This document shows positions 42,427-51,708 of a stretch of DNA of 64,000 nt, piece by piece. The number at the start of each line of letters is the position of its first letter. Position 1 is the first letter of the stretch. Source of the stretch: OLB6 sp964467455 (GTDB lineage Bacteria; Bacteroidota; Ignavibacteria; Kapaibacteriales; Kapaibacteriaceae); NCBI GenBank assembly GCA_964467455.1, contig CAYXQJ010000006.1:1-64000 (forward strand), written 5' to 3'. Both the position numbers and the translations under genes were made by a program. The notes under the pieces were generated by a model that saw only the letters and a list, made by a program, of their open reading frames with translations, did not search any database and had not been told where the DNA came from.

Positions 42427-45112
42427 ACTGATCCTCCTATTGGCGTTTGCGCTGTGGACATCGGTTGCCACGGCGCAAATGCTAAAGTATGACTGGGTTC
42501 GGACCATTCCCTCCGGTGCGGTCGTGTCGTCTGATGGATCACGGATCGCAGCCGGTACCGTTTCCACTGAGGGGATCTTTACGATCAGGATCTTCGATGG
42601 TCGAACGGGCTATCCGTTAGACACCGTTGTGATCGACTACACCACCACGCCGAAGGAATACCGCGCTGGTGTCACGTTCGTAGACTCGACCTTGGTAGGA
42701 CTCATCTTGAAGGATGGTGAAGAGTTTCGGTTGGTCACATACAACGAACGTCAACAGATATTCGATACGCTCCAAGCGAATCTGTATCACACGGTATCGT
42801 ACAACGAGCCGGATATCTATCGCGAACTGTACGTCAATCGCCTCGAAGGTGAATTCCCCAAAGGTGTCGTAACGCTCAATTTTGGGATCATGCGTGCTAA
42901 CACGTACTATGGTTCGATCAAGAATACAGGGGCCACGGTCTATATCGACATCCACAAGGACTCGTCGTGGCTCGGTGAAGTAGGGAGATTGACGTCACGA
43001 TCACCGTCAGGTGACCGCACGCGCATGTTGGCGACCTACTATGAGTACAATCGATCCGGTGGTGGAGGGAGATTCCATGTAACGGAGTACAACGATGTTA
43101 ACCTCTACGAAGGTGAAAAGAATACCCTGATCAGTACGACGAAGTTGCCAAGAACCGATGAGACTTTTGGGGTCGCTACGGTGATGGGCAGGTCACAGAC
43201 CATCATTTCCGGTTGTAAAGTATGGTTGGGTCTGATAAGGGACAGCATTGAATTGTCGTGGGGTCGCATCGAGAACGTGCCCTGTGAATCGGGGGTCTCG
43301 CTATCCGGAGATTCGAAGGTCGTTGCTGTCCGCAGAAATCTGGACAAGAAGCGATTTGAGCTTGTTGCCGCCGACATCTACACGAAGCAACTGGAAGTTG
43401 TCGACTCCTGGTCATCGACATTCCAGCCCAGGGTGATGATGGCGTCGAGCAGCGCAAGAGCGGTCTACGTCGCCACGGATTCGAATACCGTACGACGGTA
43501 TGTCTTCCATCCCTTGCATCAGCCAAGCTACACCGAGTGGGTTGACTTGACGATGAAGGATACGGTGAAACGCTTCGAAACGGTCAACTTCAGCGGCATC
43601 GCAGCAACGCAGTCGAAGTTCAGATTAGACAGCATCAAGTCGTCTGGAGGCACCTTCAAGTTCAGCAGTAATGCCCATTCGATCTCGGGTACCTTCTTTG
43701 CCACGACTCCCGGTATGCACGATGTTGAGATGTGGTGTACCACGGAGCTGGACTCCGTCACGCCGATCTATCACAAAGGCAAGGTCTACGTCAAAGACTT
43801 CAACGGCGCGTCCTGTTCGTTCAAGACGAACTTTCTGTTGCAAAACGTCCTGGTTGGACAGGGAAAGATCATTGTATCGCCCGGTACGTCCCGTGGTACA
43901 TCGTACGTCGGCGATCTCGACTCTCTGATCGCTCAGAACAGATTTGTACCGGATACCACATCCTTGCTCTCGTCTGGTGTTGTATTCTACGCCGACGAAC
44001 AGCGCTTTGTGCAGGCATTGTACTGCGGTGACCAGATCGGTCGAGATCCATGTTTAGACCTGATCGAAGTTGATATGTCGACAAATGACACGACCAAGAT
44101 CGCCCGAATAGACTACGGGTGGACGAATGGCTGGCACTCAGGCACGATCGCCGCCGATGGCTTCTATGTGCAGTATGCAGAGCTGCCGGGCACCGATGTC
44201 AGAGTAGTTGGTATTGGCCCCAAGTACTATATGTGGGGGTTAGAGAACACTCCGTATGAACAGGTGTACTGGGATCAAAGGGGTGAAAGACTGAAGAGGG
44301 GTGAAGCCCAGATCTACGTATTGAATTCGAAGTATCAAGTATTTGAGCAGAAAAGTCCAAAGGTGGCGAACTCGATCGACATCTATCCTGGTAGCAACAT
44401 TTTGCTAACGATGGAGAAGTCGCGTAGCCAATACAATAGCCTTGTAACTGCTGCACTCGAGACGATAGATCCGGTGACACTAGAGTTCAAGACCGAGCAT
44501 GAATTCTATGTCCCGAATCTTACCGACGCGATCCGTTGTGCTGATTCGATGTACATGACACCAAGGGGCATTTCCAGACTGAGTCCGACCGCAGAGTTGA
44601 TCAGCATCGTATCGTTCCCTAGATGGGATGGTAAAGACATTGTCCGGATCAACAATACGATGTCGGGTCTCATCCATAATAACTCTGATACTGTCGCTAC
44701 GATCTACAATCACTTCACCGGTGAGGTCCTCCAGCGCCTCGGTGCAACCCATGGTCTACCGAGAACCGGGGCCTACTCGCCGGAACACCGTATGTTCTTT
44801 GTTGGCTCTGATTCCGGTGTTGTGACGGGCTATGACATCACCAGGGTTGTCAGTGTTGCGGATGAAACTTCTTCAACCATCTCCCGGATCGCGGCACGGT
44901 ACCACGGCGGCTCCATCACGATCGATCTGGGTCTGCCGATCGACGAGGTCGTCATCTATTCGATCACCGGCGAGCGCATGTTCTCTTCAACGTTACAGGA
45001 TCGCCCCCTTCAAACAGCTGTAACGGGTGCGTCGTGGTCGAGTGGCGCTTACGTAGTGCGCGTGCGCTCAGGACAACGATGGGGGACGGCGAACGTGGCA
45101 GTTGTTCGTTGA
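42416..45112 (+). CDS. Large T9SS-secreted WD/propeller-like protein
   Basis: An 898-residue exported protein. The ATG at 42416, overlapping the reductase gene by 11 nt, opens a signal peptide (RLILLLAFALWTSVATAQ). The body has repeating strand-rich segments (GTVSTEGIFTIRIFDGRTG, GEVLQRLGATHGLP, and a middle Ig-like PKD/CARDB-type segment TVKRFETVNFSGIAATQSKFRLD), suggesting propeller blades around an Ig module. The C-terminal ~70 residues (SISIDLGLPIDEVVIYSITGER-like pattern, ending SGAYVVRVRSGQRWGTANVAVV) form a T9SS type-A domain. No enzyme motif is visible. Role unknown, surface-exposed or released. Confidence 0.78.
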   Translation: MHGRLILLLAFALWTSVATAQMLKYDWVRTIPSGAVVSSDGSRIAAGTVSTEGIFTIRIFDGRTGYPLDTVVIDYTTTPKEYRAGVTFVDSTLVGLILKDGEEFRLVTYNERQQIFDTLQANLYHTVSYNEPDIYRELYVNRLEGEFPKGVVTLNFGIMRANTYYGSIKNTGATVYIDIHKDSSWLGEVGRLTSRSPSGDRTRMLATYYEYNRSGGGGRFHVTEYNDVNLYEGEKNTLISTTKLPRTDETFGVATVMGRSQTIISGCKVWLGLIRDSIELSWGRIENVPCESGVSLSGDSKVVAVRRNLDKKRFELVAADIYTKQLEVVDSWSSTFQPRVMMASSSARAVYVATDSNTVRRYVFHPLHQPSYTEWVDLTMKDTVKRFETVNFSGIAATQSKFRLDSIKSSGGTFKFSSNAHSISGTFFATTPGMHDVEMWCTTELDSVTPIYHKGKVYVKDFNGASCSFKTNFLLQNVLVGQGKIIVSPGTSRGTSYVGDLDSLIAQNRFVPDTTSLLSSGVVFYADEQRFVQALYCGDQIGRDPCLDLIEVDMSTNDTTKIARIDYGWTNGWHSGTIAADGFYVQYAELPGTDVRVVGIGPKYYMWGLENTPYEQVYWDQRGERLKRGEAQIYVLNSKYQVFEQKSPKVANSIDIYPGSNILLTMEKSRSQYNSLVTAALETIDPVTLEFKTEHEFYVPNLTDAIRCADSMYMTPRGISRLSPTAELISIVSFPRWDGKDIVRINNTMSGLIHNNSDTVATIYNHFTGEVLQRLGATHGLPRTGAYSPEHRMFFVGSDSGVVTGYDITRVVSVADETSSTISRIAARYHGGSITIDLGLPIDEVVIYSITGERMFSSTLQDRPLQTAVTGASWSSGAYVVRVRSGQRWGTANVAVVR

Positions 45113-45121
45113 TCGAAGTGA

Positions 45122-46660
45122 TCAGATCCGAATGCGCGCCAATCCAATGACCAACGACATCACCGGAGAGTCTTCGGTGAGATACGTCACGATGTCGCGC
45201 GACTGAAATCCGAGTTCCCATACTCCATTGAAGAGCGAGAAGGTGGCGGCGATCGGCATCGTAAAGCCCATGTCGCCGCCGCCGGCGATGCCTGCGCCAA
45301 CACGTAGCCAGGGGAGCGGACGCCAGTCAGCGCCGGCACTGATCAGGGGCTCGCCTAGGGCGCCCGCGGCCTGATTGAAGGGGAAGACGGCGTCGACGCC
45401 GAAGCGCCACTTGCTGTTCCACTCATAAGCAGCGCCGACACGAAAGCGCGACGGTAGATCCGATGGTGCAGCTTCGAGTCCTTCCCACTTGAAGTAGTTG
45501 CCTTCGCCGGTGATCTTCTGCGCTTCTTCGAAGATGTTGTACGAGTCAAAACCGGTCGACGACATGCCGTTGAGGATGGTGTCTTTGGCGTTGAAGACGT
45601 TGCCGTCCCATTCGATCTGGCCGATGTCGACAACGCTCATGCCGATGGACAACTTCTCATAGGCGAACGTCACACCAAGATCGAATCCGAACCCATCACC
45701 GACGGGTACGAACTCATTGCCGGGTATGAACGACGGCGTTGTGGCCTTGCCATACGTGACACCAAGGATGGGACTTACGGCTGATCGCGCCGAGAGTGCA
45801 CCACCTTCTACGAAGGCGTCGATGTAGGCATAGCCCATCAAGTACTTGACCGTAGCACCGACGTAGACGCGGGCTTCTTGATTCTTGTAGACCTCAATGC
45901 CGTAGCTCAAACTCAGATCGCGAAACCACAGCGTGGAGAGTCGTGTGCCGTCGAACAACTCCGAATACGACTGTGGATTCGTCGAGTAGCCGACAGTATC
46001 ACCGGCCCAGTTCACGGCAACAGAATCAAAGTAGTCGTAGTACCGCCCTTCGAAGGCCAGCTTCGATGCCCCTTCGCTGAACACATACGTGCCGGCGATG
46101 CGCTCACGTACGGTGACGGCAATGCCGCCCCAGGACTGCGATTGATAGGCGGCACCAAGGATGAACACATCGACGTTGAAACGCACTCCTTTGTCGATGA
46201 AGGCCTGTGCTGCTTCGAGCTTATCTGCTTCGGTGAACGACCCCGACGATGTCTGCGTGATCATGTCAAGCAGACCTTGACGCCGAAGCGCATCACTGTG
46301 CAATGACACGCCCCCTTCCGCAATTGAGATCGACAGATCACGACGTCGGCGTTCAATGCCGCCACCCATGGGTGTGGCCAACTCATACAGATCCGTCTGC
46401 GGTACAAAGCCAAGGTTGGCAGGATTGATGCCGACACATTGATAGTCGGACACGATCGGCGTCAGAAAGGACGAATAGCCGATGCGCGCGAAGTCGCTGA
46501 TCTCAGATTGAGAGAAAAGAGGAAAGGAAGAGACGAAGAATAACAATAGGGTGAAAGGGTGAAAGGGTGATAGCAGGGTGCAAGGGTGCAGGGGTGCAAG
46601 GAAATGAACCCCAGTCCTTTTGGATGTTGTGCGACTCAACCCTCTACCCTCAACCCTCAT
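45122..46660 (-). CDS. DUF5723/PorV-like outer-membrane beta-barrel protein
   Basis: A 512-residue protein with many amphipathic strands and aromatic belts ending in an outer-membrane-type C-terminus (LVIGLARIRI). The N-terminal barrel motif SDFARIGYSSFLTP ... VGINPANLGF matches DUF5723 / PorV-related proteins that often accompany T9SS substrates. The first ~50 residues (GVHFLAPLHPCTLLSPFHPFTLLLFFVSSFPLFSQ) combine a GGGTTGA-derived basic stretch and a CAAGGGTG/GAAAGGGTG-derived hydrophobic stretch into an apparent signal peptide; a shorter start at a TTG inside LLLFFV is possible. It converges on the T9SS protein at 42416. Confidence 0.78.
   Translation of the reverse strand: MRVEGRGLSRTTSKRTGVHFLAPLHPCTLLSPFHPFTLLLFFVSSFPLFSQSEISDFARIGYSSFLTPIVSDYQCVGINPANLGFVPQTDLYELATPMGGGIERRRRDLSISIAEGGVSLHSDALRRQGLLDMITQTSSGSFTEADKLEAAQAFIDKGVRFNVDVFILGAAYQSQSWGGIAVTVRERIAGTYVFSEGASKLAFEGRYYDYFDSVAVNWAGDTVGYSTNPQSYSELFDGTRLSTLWFRDLSLSYGIEVYKNQEARVYVGATVKYLMGYAYIDAFVEGGALSARSAVSPILGVTYGKATTPSFIPGNEFVPVGDGFGFDLGVTFAYEKLSIGMSVVDIGQIEWDGNVFNAKDTILNGMSSTGFDSYNIFEEAQKITGEGNYFKWEGLEAAPSDLPSRFRVGAAYEWNSKWRFGVDAVFPFNQAAGALGEPLISAGADWRPLPWLRVGAGIAGGGDMGFTMPIAATFSLFNGVWELGFQSRDIVTYLTEDSPVMSLVIGLARIRI
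46549..46660. repeat. GAAAGGGTG/GCAAGGGTG and GGGTTGAGGGTAGA repeats in a CDS leader
   Basis: Two arrays (46549-46600 and 46628-46660) encode most of the first 50 residues of the barrel protein, including the basic n-region and the LHPCTL / FHPFTL hydrophobic stretch. Confidence 0.8.
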
Positions 46661-46663
46661 AGA

Positions 46664-47626
46664 CTAAAGTAGTGACTCGATCTGTTCTGCGATGCGCACT
46701 GCTTCCGCACCATCACGCAGGGTTACGGCCGCGTGAGAATTCGACCTAATACTGTTGATGAAGGAGCGTTGTTCCTCGAGGATGGCGTTTGATGCAACAA
46801 CGTTAGGTTGATCCATCACGATCATGCGGTCGCCGTGTGACGTGGCAACGTTTGTGATCGGCAGCTGATGATCCGGTTCGAGATGTTGTTGTTCGATCAG
46901 GCGGAACATTTCTACGGAGCCTTCGCCGAGGTCCATCGACAGATAACTGTCGCGTTGGAAGATCCGCAGCTTGCGCATCGGTTTGATGGAGATCCGTGAT
47001 GCCGTCAAGTTGGCTACGCAGCCATTCTCAAAGGTCAGTCGCGCGTTGCAGATATCCGGCGTCTCCGTCAACACTGCCACACCCGTTGCCTGCACATCCT
47101 TCACCGCCGACCCCGTCATCCACAGCAAGAGATCGATATCGTGGATCATCAGATCGTGCACCACACTCACATCAATGGCCCGCGGCTTGAACGTCGCCAA
47201 CCGATGTCCTTCGATGAACAGCGGCTCGATCTTGTAGGGGGCGAGCGATCGCACTGCAGGATTGAATCGTTCTACATGTCCCACCTGCACCACAACGTCG
47301 AGGGCTGCGGCCTTGGCCATGAGCTCGACGGCCTCATCATACGTGGCCGTTACGGGCTTCTCGATGAACGTATGGAAGCCGCGTTCCAGACTGCGCAGGG
47401 CGATGGCATGGTGCAGCGACGTCGGCGCGGCGATCACCACGGCGTCCACGTCGGGCATCGCGTCGAGGTGCGGATACCATGTGGTACCGTATTGCTCGGC
47501 AACTGCTCGCCCCCTGACCTCATCGGGGTCGACGATGGCGGACAGTGTGACATCCTGATGTTCTTTCCATAGTTTGGCATGGATCGACCCTAGGTGGCCG
47601 GTGCCGATGACGGCGATGTTGAGCAT
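46664..47626 (-). CDS. Gfo/Idh/MocA-family oxidoreductase
   Basis: A 320-residue NAD(P)-dependent dehydrogenase. The Rossmann fingerprint is IAVIGTGHLGSIHAK; the catalytic EKP motif is FIEKPVT; the helix HDLMIHDIDLLLWMTG supplies the usual His/Asp. Related enzymes act on nucleotide sugars or inositols; DVVVQVGHVERFNPAV resembles UDP-GlcNAc-3-dehydrogenase-like members, but substrate is not fixed. The ATG at 47626 avoids a long upstream extension made of GGTGGTTGG repeat. Downstream it abuts the barrel-protein gene. Confidence 0.9.
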   Translation of the reverse strand: MLNIAVIGTGHLGSIHAKLWKEHQDVTLSAIVDPDEVRGRAVAEQYGTTWYPHLDAMPDVDAVVIAAPTSLHHAIALRSLERGFHTFIEKPVTATYDEAVELMAKAAALDVVVQVGHVERFNPAVRSLAPYKIEPLFIEGHRLATFKPRAIDVSVVHDLMIHDIDLLLWMTGSAVKDVQATGVAVLTETPDICNARLTFENGCVANLTASRISIKPMRKLRIFQRDSYLSMDLGEGSVEMFRLIEQQHLEPDHQLPITNVATSHGDRMIVMDQPNVVASNAILEEQRSFINSIRSNSHAAVTLRDGAEAVRIAEQIESLL

Positions 47627-47690
47627 GGTGGGTGGTGGGTGGTCAGTGGTTGGTGGTTGGTGGTCAGTGGTTGAACAAAATTGCAAGGAA
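47627..47690. repeat. GGTGGGTGGTCAGTGGTTGG repeat
   Basis: Irregular GGTTGGTGG / GGTCAGTGG words between divergent genes (the dehydrogenase and the membrane protein); a ribosome site AAGGAAG lies at its right edge. Same family as 6785 and 30622. Confidence 0.75.
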
Positions 47691-47693
47691 GTG

Positions 47694-48875
47694 ATGGAAC
47701 AGCGTGAACACGAACGGGTGCTGGTTGGTTTCGACCGATATGGTCGGCGTTTGCTGCGTGATGTGTCGCTGGACAGCACCATAACACCTCGCACCTTATG
47801 GACGTTACTGATCGTCTGCCTGATCACGTGGCTGCCGACGGCGGTGCTTGCGGCGATCGAGGGCAATTTTTATGACGGGACGATCCATTCGTTCCTTCTC
47901 GATCCGAATACGCAGGCACGGTTGCTGTTGGCGCTCCCCATTGCCGTGTTATGTCAGCCCATCATTCGGTCGGGCTGCAATGTTGTGACCGATTATGCTA
48001 CGAAGAACCTTGTGCCATCGGACCAGCAGGACGAGCGGTGGCTGCCGGTGCTGGAGCGTGCGAAAGTGTTGGAGTATACGCGGTGGGTGAGTGTGGTCAT
48101 TGCCATCGTCGTTGCAGGTGCTGCAGCTCGTGGCATGTTTGCAGCGGCATCGATCGTTGACGGTAACGAGCACCTGTGGTATGCTTACGGTACTCCTGAC
48201 GGCGCTTGGTTCACCTGGGCCGGATTCTGGTATTATCTCGTGGCCATTCCGGTCTATCAATACATCATGGCCCGCATCTTGTGGACCTATTTCGTGTGGA
48301 TCTGGGTGTTGTGGAAGCTTGCGCGAACGGACTTACAGATCACGGCCGTACATGGTGACAGAATGGGTGGCTTGAGTGTGTTGGCGAACGGTCAGTTCGG
48401 CTTTGTGATCTTCCTGACCTCCATGACCACATCGGTGGCCGGGGTATTGACCTTTGAGATCTTGGAAGGGCAGATCACGTTTGAAGCAGCACGCATGCAG
48501 ATGGTAACCGCCGTCTTGATCGGTCTAGCTATTGTCATCTTGCCGATGTTGTTATTCGTCAACGACCTCACGGATGAACGTCGCCGAGCGATCATCGACT
48601 ATGCGACACTTTCAACACGGTTTGGTCGGAAGTATCACGCTCGGTGGATCGAAGGTGCCGAGCCACAGGACGAACTCGACGAACAGATCGACGCCTCGTT
48701 TGTTGCTGACTTCAACGCCGTCTACGAGACCGCGACCTCACTCAAGCCCATTCCCGTCACCTTACGCAACGTGATCGCTGTCTTCATCATGCTGGCGTTG
48801 CCCTACATCCTCATCATGCTCACCCAGTTCTCTCCTGAGCAGATCGTCGCGCGGTTGGTGGATATCCTGAGCTAG
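47694..48875 (+). CDS. Polytopic membrane protein, unknown function
   Basis: A 393-residue inner-membrane protein with roughly six hydrophobic segments (LWTLLIVCLITWLPTAVLAA; LLLALPIAVLCQPII; WVSVVIAIVVAGAAARGM; YYLVAIPVYQYIMARILW; GFVIFLTSMTTSVAGVLTF; VLIGLAIVILPMLLF) and a short C-terminal helix (VIAVFIMLALPYILIML). The charged segment DERWLPVLERAKVLEYTRW lies in a cytoplasmic loop. I do not recognise the family. The ATG at 47694 was chosen for its AAGGAAG ribosome site. Followed 25 nt later by a small lipoprotein. Confidence 0.7.
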   Translation: MEQREHERVLVGFDRYGRRLLRDVSLDSTITPRTLWTLLIVCLITWLPTAVLAAIEGNFYDGTIHSFLLDPNTQARLLLALPIAVLCQPIIRSGCNVVTDYATKNLVPSDQQDERWLPVLERAKVLEYTRWVSVVIAIVVAGAAARGMFAAASIVDGNEHLWYAYGTPDGAWFTWAGFWYYLVAIPVYQYIMARILWTYFVWIWVLWKLARTDLQITAVHGDRMGGLSVLANGQFGFVIFLTSMTTSVAGVLTFEILEGQITFEAARMQMVTAVLIGLAIVILPMLLFVNDLTDERRRAIIDYATLSTRFGRKYHARWIEGAEPQDELDEQIDASFVADFNAVYETATSLKPIPVTLRNVIAVFIMLALPYILIMLTQFSPEQIVARLVDILS

Positions 48876-48900
48876 GAGTCAAAACGGAGATGAAACTGAA

Positions 48901-49296
48901 ATGAGAATGGCATTGAAGAGCATAGCGTGGATATCGCTCATGGTCGACTTTCTGTTCCTTCTCGGATGCAACGAACCAAGTGATCCTCTACAGAAACGCA
49001 TCATCGTCGTTAGTGGTGATACTGTTTCGTACGACTTGGACACGACATTATACTCAACGAAGAATGTTGCGAGCGGGTTGGTGCCAAATGCAAGAACTGC
49101 TGCGATGATCGCAGACGCAGTCATGATCGGCCTCTATGGTGATAAGGTCAGGGAGGCCCGTCCATATGAGGTCGTCTTACAGCCTGATTCGACATGGCAC
49201 GTAACCGGGTCGATTCATGGACGCAGGATGGGCTCAATGCCGCATGTGTTCATCTCTGCGAGAGATGGAAGGGTGATCGATCAGTATTACGACTAA
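48901..49296 (+). CDS. NTF2-fold immunity-like lipoprotein
   Basis: A 131-residue exported lipoprotein (hydrophobic leader then LLGC). The core VPNARTAAMIADAVMIGLYG followed by RPYEVVLQPDSTWHVTGSIH and VFISARDGRVI matches the Imm-NTF2-2 (NTF2-fold immunity) pattern of polymorphic-toxin systems. No toxin gene is next to it, so it may be an orphan immunity protein or a stand-alone NTF2 lipoprotein. Weakly purine-rich leader; probably transcribed with the upstream membrane protein. Confidence 0.72.
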   Translation: MRMALKSIAWISLMVDFLFLLGCNEPSDPLQKRIIVVSGDTVSYDLDTTLYSTKNVASGLVPNARTAAMIADAVMIGLYGDKVREARPYEVVLQPDSTWHVTGSIHGRRMGSMPHVFISARDGRVIDQYYD

Positions 49297-49308
49297 GGAA
49301 ACTCGCCC

Positions 49309-50235
49309 CTACTCCTCGCTCTCACTCCGGGGATGGGCCTTCAAGTATGCCTCTTTCAAGCGCTCGACGCTGACGTGCGTGTAGACCTGCGTGGTGGAAA
49401 GGGAAGCATGACCCAACATGTCGCTGACGGCCTTGAGGTCGGCGCCGTTGTCGAGAAGGTGAGTAGCAAACGAATGACGCAAGACGTGCGGACTTTTGCG
49501 TTGTGCTTCGGTAAGTGGATCAAGGACTCTCTTGACGATGCGATAGGCAGACGCAGGAGAGAGACGTCCACCGCGATCACCAAGAAACAGCGCTGTTTCC
49601 TCCGATGATGCAAGCAACTCATGACGTCGCGCGCGATACTCGGTGATCGCCTCTACGGCTGAGCCCGTCACCGGCACGATGCGCTCCTTGCTGCGCTTAC
49701 CCACAACACGCACCGTACGCACGCGCGGGTCGATGTCGTCAACATTCAACTGTAGCGCTTCGCTCAAGCGTAGACCCGAGCCGTAGAGCAACTCGCACAA
49801 GGCACGGTCGCGCAGACCTTGTACGGTCGATACGTCGAATGTCGTGGCCATCTGCCGCGCCTCTTCCTGCTGCAGAAAACTGGGCAGCTTCTTCTCCATC
49901 TTCGGACTCGCCACTACGGCCGCAGGGTTGCGGTCGAGCACACCGGTGCGGACCAGATACTTGAACAACGACTTCACGGCCGCCAACTTCATCCGGATCG
50001 AGCGTTTGGTAAGCCCCTTATCATGAAGCCATCCAAGAAAGGGGCGGATCTCGTGTTCGGTGATGTCGGCAACGTTGGGGTCTTCGCCAAAGGTCTCACG
50101 AAAGAAGACCGCGAACTGCTCCAAGGCCGTGCGGTAGGCCGTCACGGTATGGTCCGACGACCCTTTTTCGATCTCAAGGTCGGACAAGAAGGTCGTGATG
50201 GCGTGGTATATTTGCAAGTTCTGGACTTCCAACAT
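49309..50235 (-). CDS. XerC/XerD-type tyrosine recombinase
   Basis: A 308-residue site-specific recombinase. The N-terminal SAM-like domain (ATTFLSDLEIEKGSSDHTV-like) precedes the catalytic domain with Arg in GSGLRLSEAL, Lys in VGKRSKER, HxxR in HVLRHSFATHLL, His in MLGHASLSTT and the nucleophile Tyr in TQVYTHVS. Length and composition match chromosomal XerC/XerD used for dimer resolution; with only one copy visible I cannot say which. It could be a mobile-element integrase, but no such element is seen. Its start overlaps the divergent aldehyde-dehydrogenase start by a few bases; a start further downstream is possible. Confidence 0.92.
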   Translation of the reverse strand: MLEVQNLQIYHAITTFLSDLEIEKGSSDHTVTAYRTALEQFAVFFRETFGEDPNVADITEHEIRPFLGWLHDKGLTKRSIRMKLAAVKSLFKYLVRTGVLDRNPAAVVASPKMEKKLPSFLQQEEARQMATTFDVSTVQGLRDRALCELLYGSGLRLSEALQLNVDDIDPRVRTVRVVGKRSKERIVPVTGSAVEAITEYRARRHELLASSEETALFLGDRGGRLSPASAYRIVKRVLDPLTEAQRKSPHVLRHSFATHLLDNGADLKAVSDMLGHASLSTTQVYTHVSVERLKEAYLKAHPRSESEE

Positions 50236-51676
50236 GTTGCACATCCGAAACTACATAAACGGCGGGTTTCATGACCCTGTTGGCGGGCAGTGGCTCGACA
50301 ACGTCAATCCTGCCACGGGCGAGGTGTATTCACTGGTCGCCCGCAGTACCCAAGCCGACGTCGACCATGCCGTCGAAGCAGCCCGTGCGGCCTTCCCGCA
50401 CTGGTCCGGGCTGACGTCTAAACAACGTAGCGAGGTCTTGCTGGAAGTGTCGCGTAAGATCCGACTCCATCTTGAAGACCTGGCCCTGGCCGAATCCGAC
50501 GATAACGGCAAACCCCTGTGGCTGTCGAGAAGCGTCGATATTCCCCGCGCCGAAGCCAACATGGCCTTCTTTGCCACCGAGATCCTGCACACGGAAACGG
50601 CGGCCCATCTGACCGATCAGCACACACTGAACTATACGGTCCGCTCGCCCCTTGGCGTCGTAGGCTGTATCTCGCCGTGGAACTTGCCGCTGTATCTGTT
50701 CACGTGGAAGATCGCTCCTGCCCTGGCTGCCGGCAACTGCGTCGTGGCCAAGCCGTCGGAGCTCACGCCGATGACGGCCTTCATCTTCTCCAAACTCTGC
50801 ACTGACGCAGGACTCCCTCCCGGTGTCTTGAACGTTGTTCATGGGTTAGGGGGCGAGTGTGGCGCCGCTATCGTTGATCATCCGCACGTCAAGGCGATCT
50901 CCTTTACCGGTGGCACAACAACGGGCGAGATCATCGCACGGACGGCCGCACCGAAGTTCAAGAAGTTGTCGCTGGAGCTTGGTGGAAAGAATCCGACGTT
51001 GGTCTTTGGCGACGTCGACATTCCGCACGTGGCGCGTCACGTTGCACGAGCAGCGTTCACCAACCAGGGCGAGATCTGCTTGTGCGGATCACGCATCTTC
51101 ATCGAGCGCAGCATCTACGAAGAATTCAAACACGCACTGATCGCCGAGACGCAGCGCTTCAGGGTCGGCGACCCGCATGAAGCTGAATCTAAGATGGGCG
51201 CTGTGGTCAACGAAGCGCACATGAACAAGGTGCTGTCGTATATCGAGCTGGCCAAACAAGAAGGCGGTACCATCCTCACGGGCGGACATCGCGTGCACAT
51301 CGAAGGTCGATGCGCCAACGGATTCTTCGTCGCGCCGACATTGATCGACGGACTTGATGCTCAGTGCCGCGTCAATCAAGAAGAGATCTTCGGTCCGGTG
51401 GCAACACTCATACCGTTCGATCATGAAGACGAAGCACTCGGCGGTGCGAACAGCACAATGTATGGCCTAGCCGCAAGCGTGTGGACTAACAACCTCAGCA
51501 AGGCCCATCGCGTTGCCAACAAGTTGGAAAGCGGCATCGTCTGGGTGAACTGCTGGCTCGTGCGCGACCTGCGCACACCCTTCGGCGGCGTGAAGAACAG
51601 CGGCGTCGGACGCGAAGGCGGCACTGAAGCGTTGCGGTTCTTTACGGAGCCGAAAAACATTTGTATTCAATATTGA
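50234..51676 (+). CDS. 2-Aminomuconic (or hydroxymuconic) semialdehyde dehydrogenase-like ALDH
   Basis: A 480-residue NAD-dependent aldehyde dehydrogenase. Catalytic Glu is in KLSLELGGKNPT and catalytic Cys in NQGEICLCGSRIF, the latter typical of muconic-semialdehyde dehydrogenases rather than betaine ALDHs. The N-terminal fold with IRNYINGGFHDPVGG fits family 8. Next to a RidA-like gene, this fits the kynurenine route step 2-aminomuconate semialdehyde to 2-aminomuconate. Assigned by context and residue pattern, not proof. Start is the ATG at 50234; its promoter must lie inside the Xer gene or a divergent overlap. Confidence 0.85.
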   Translation: MLHIRNYINGGFHDPVGGQWLDNVNPATGEVYSLVARSTQADVDHAVEAARAAFPHWSGLTSKQRSEVLLEVSRKIRLHLEDLALAESDDNGKPLWLSRSVDIPRAEANMAFFATEILHTETAAHLTDQHTLNYTVRSPLGVVGCISPWNLPLYLFTWKIAPALAAGNCVVAKPSELTPMTAFIFSKLCTDAGLPPGVLNVVHGLGGECGAAIVDHPHVKAISFTGGTTTGEIIARTAAPKFKKLSLELGGKNPTLVFGDVDIPHVARHVARAAFTNQGEICLCGSRIFIERSIYEEFKHALIAETQRFRVGDPHEAESKMGAVVNEAHMNKVLSYIELAKQEGGTILTGGHRVHIEGRCANGFFVAPTLIDGLDAQCRVNQEEIFGPVATLIPFDHEDEALGGANSTMYGLAASVWTNNLSKAHRVANKLESGIVWVNCWLVRDLRTPFGGVKNSGVGREGGTEALRFFTEPKNICIQY

Positions 51677-51708
51677 ACAGCAAGTAGCGAGTAGCAAGTA
51701 GCGAGTAC
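51677..51708. repeat. Short GTAGC(A/G)AG repeats
   Basis: Three copies of caagtagcgagtagc-type words between the ALDH and RidA genes; similar AGCAGCGAG words occur near 59091. Confidence 0.6.

Noticed and set aside
46664..47866. Longer Gfo/Idh protein with an 80-residue N-terminal addition
   Set aside because: The extra part covers GGTGGTTGG repeat and the divergent promoter; the Rossmann fingerprint starts right after the ATG at 47626.
49309..50235. Xer gene as an integron or phage integrase
   Set aside because: No attachment repeats, phage genes or cassettes are nearby; the length and motifs fit chromosomal XerC/XerD.
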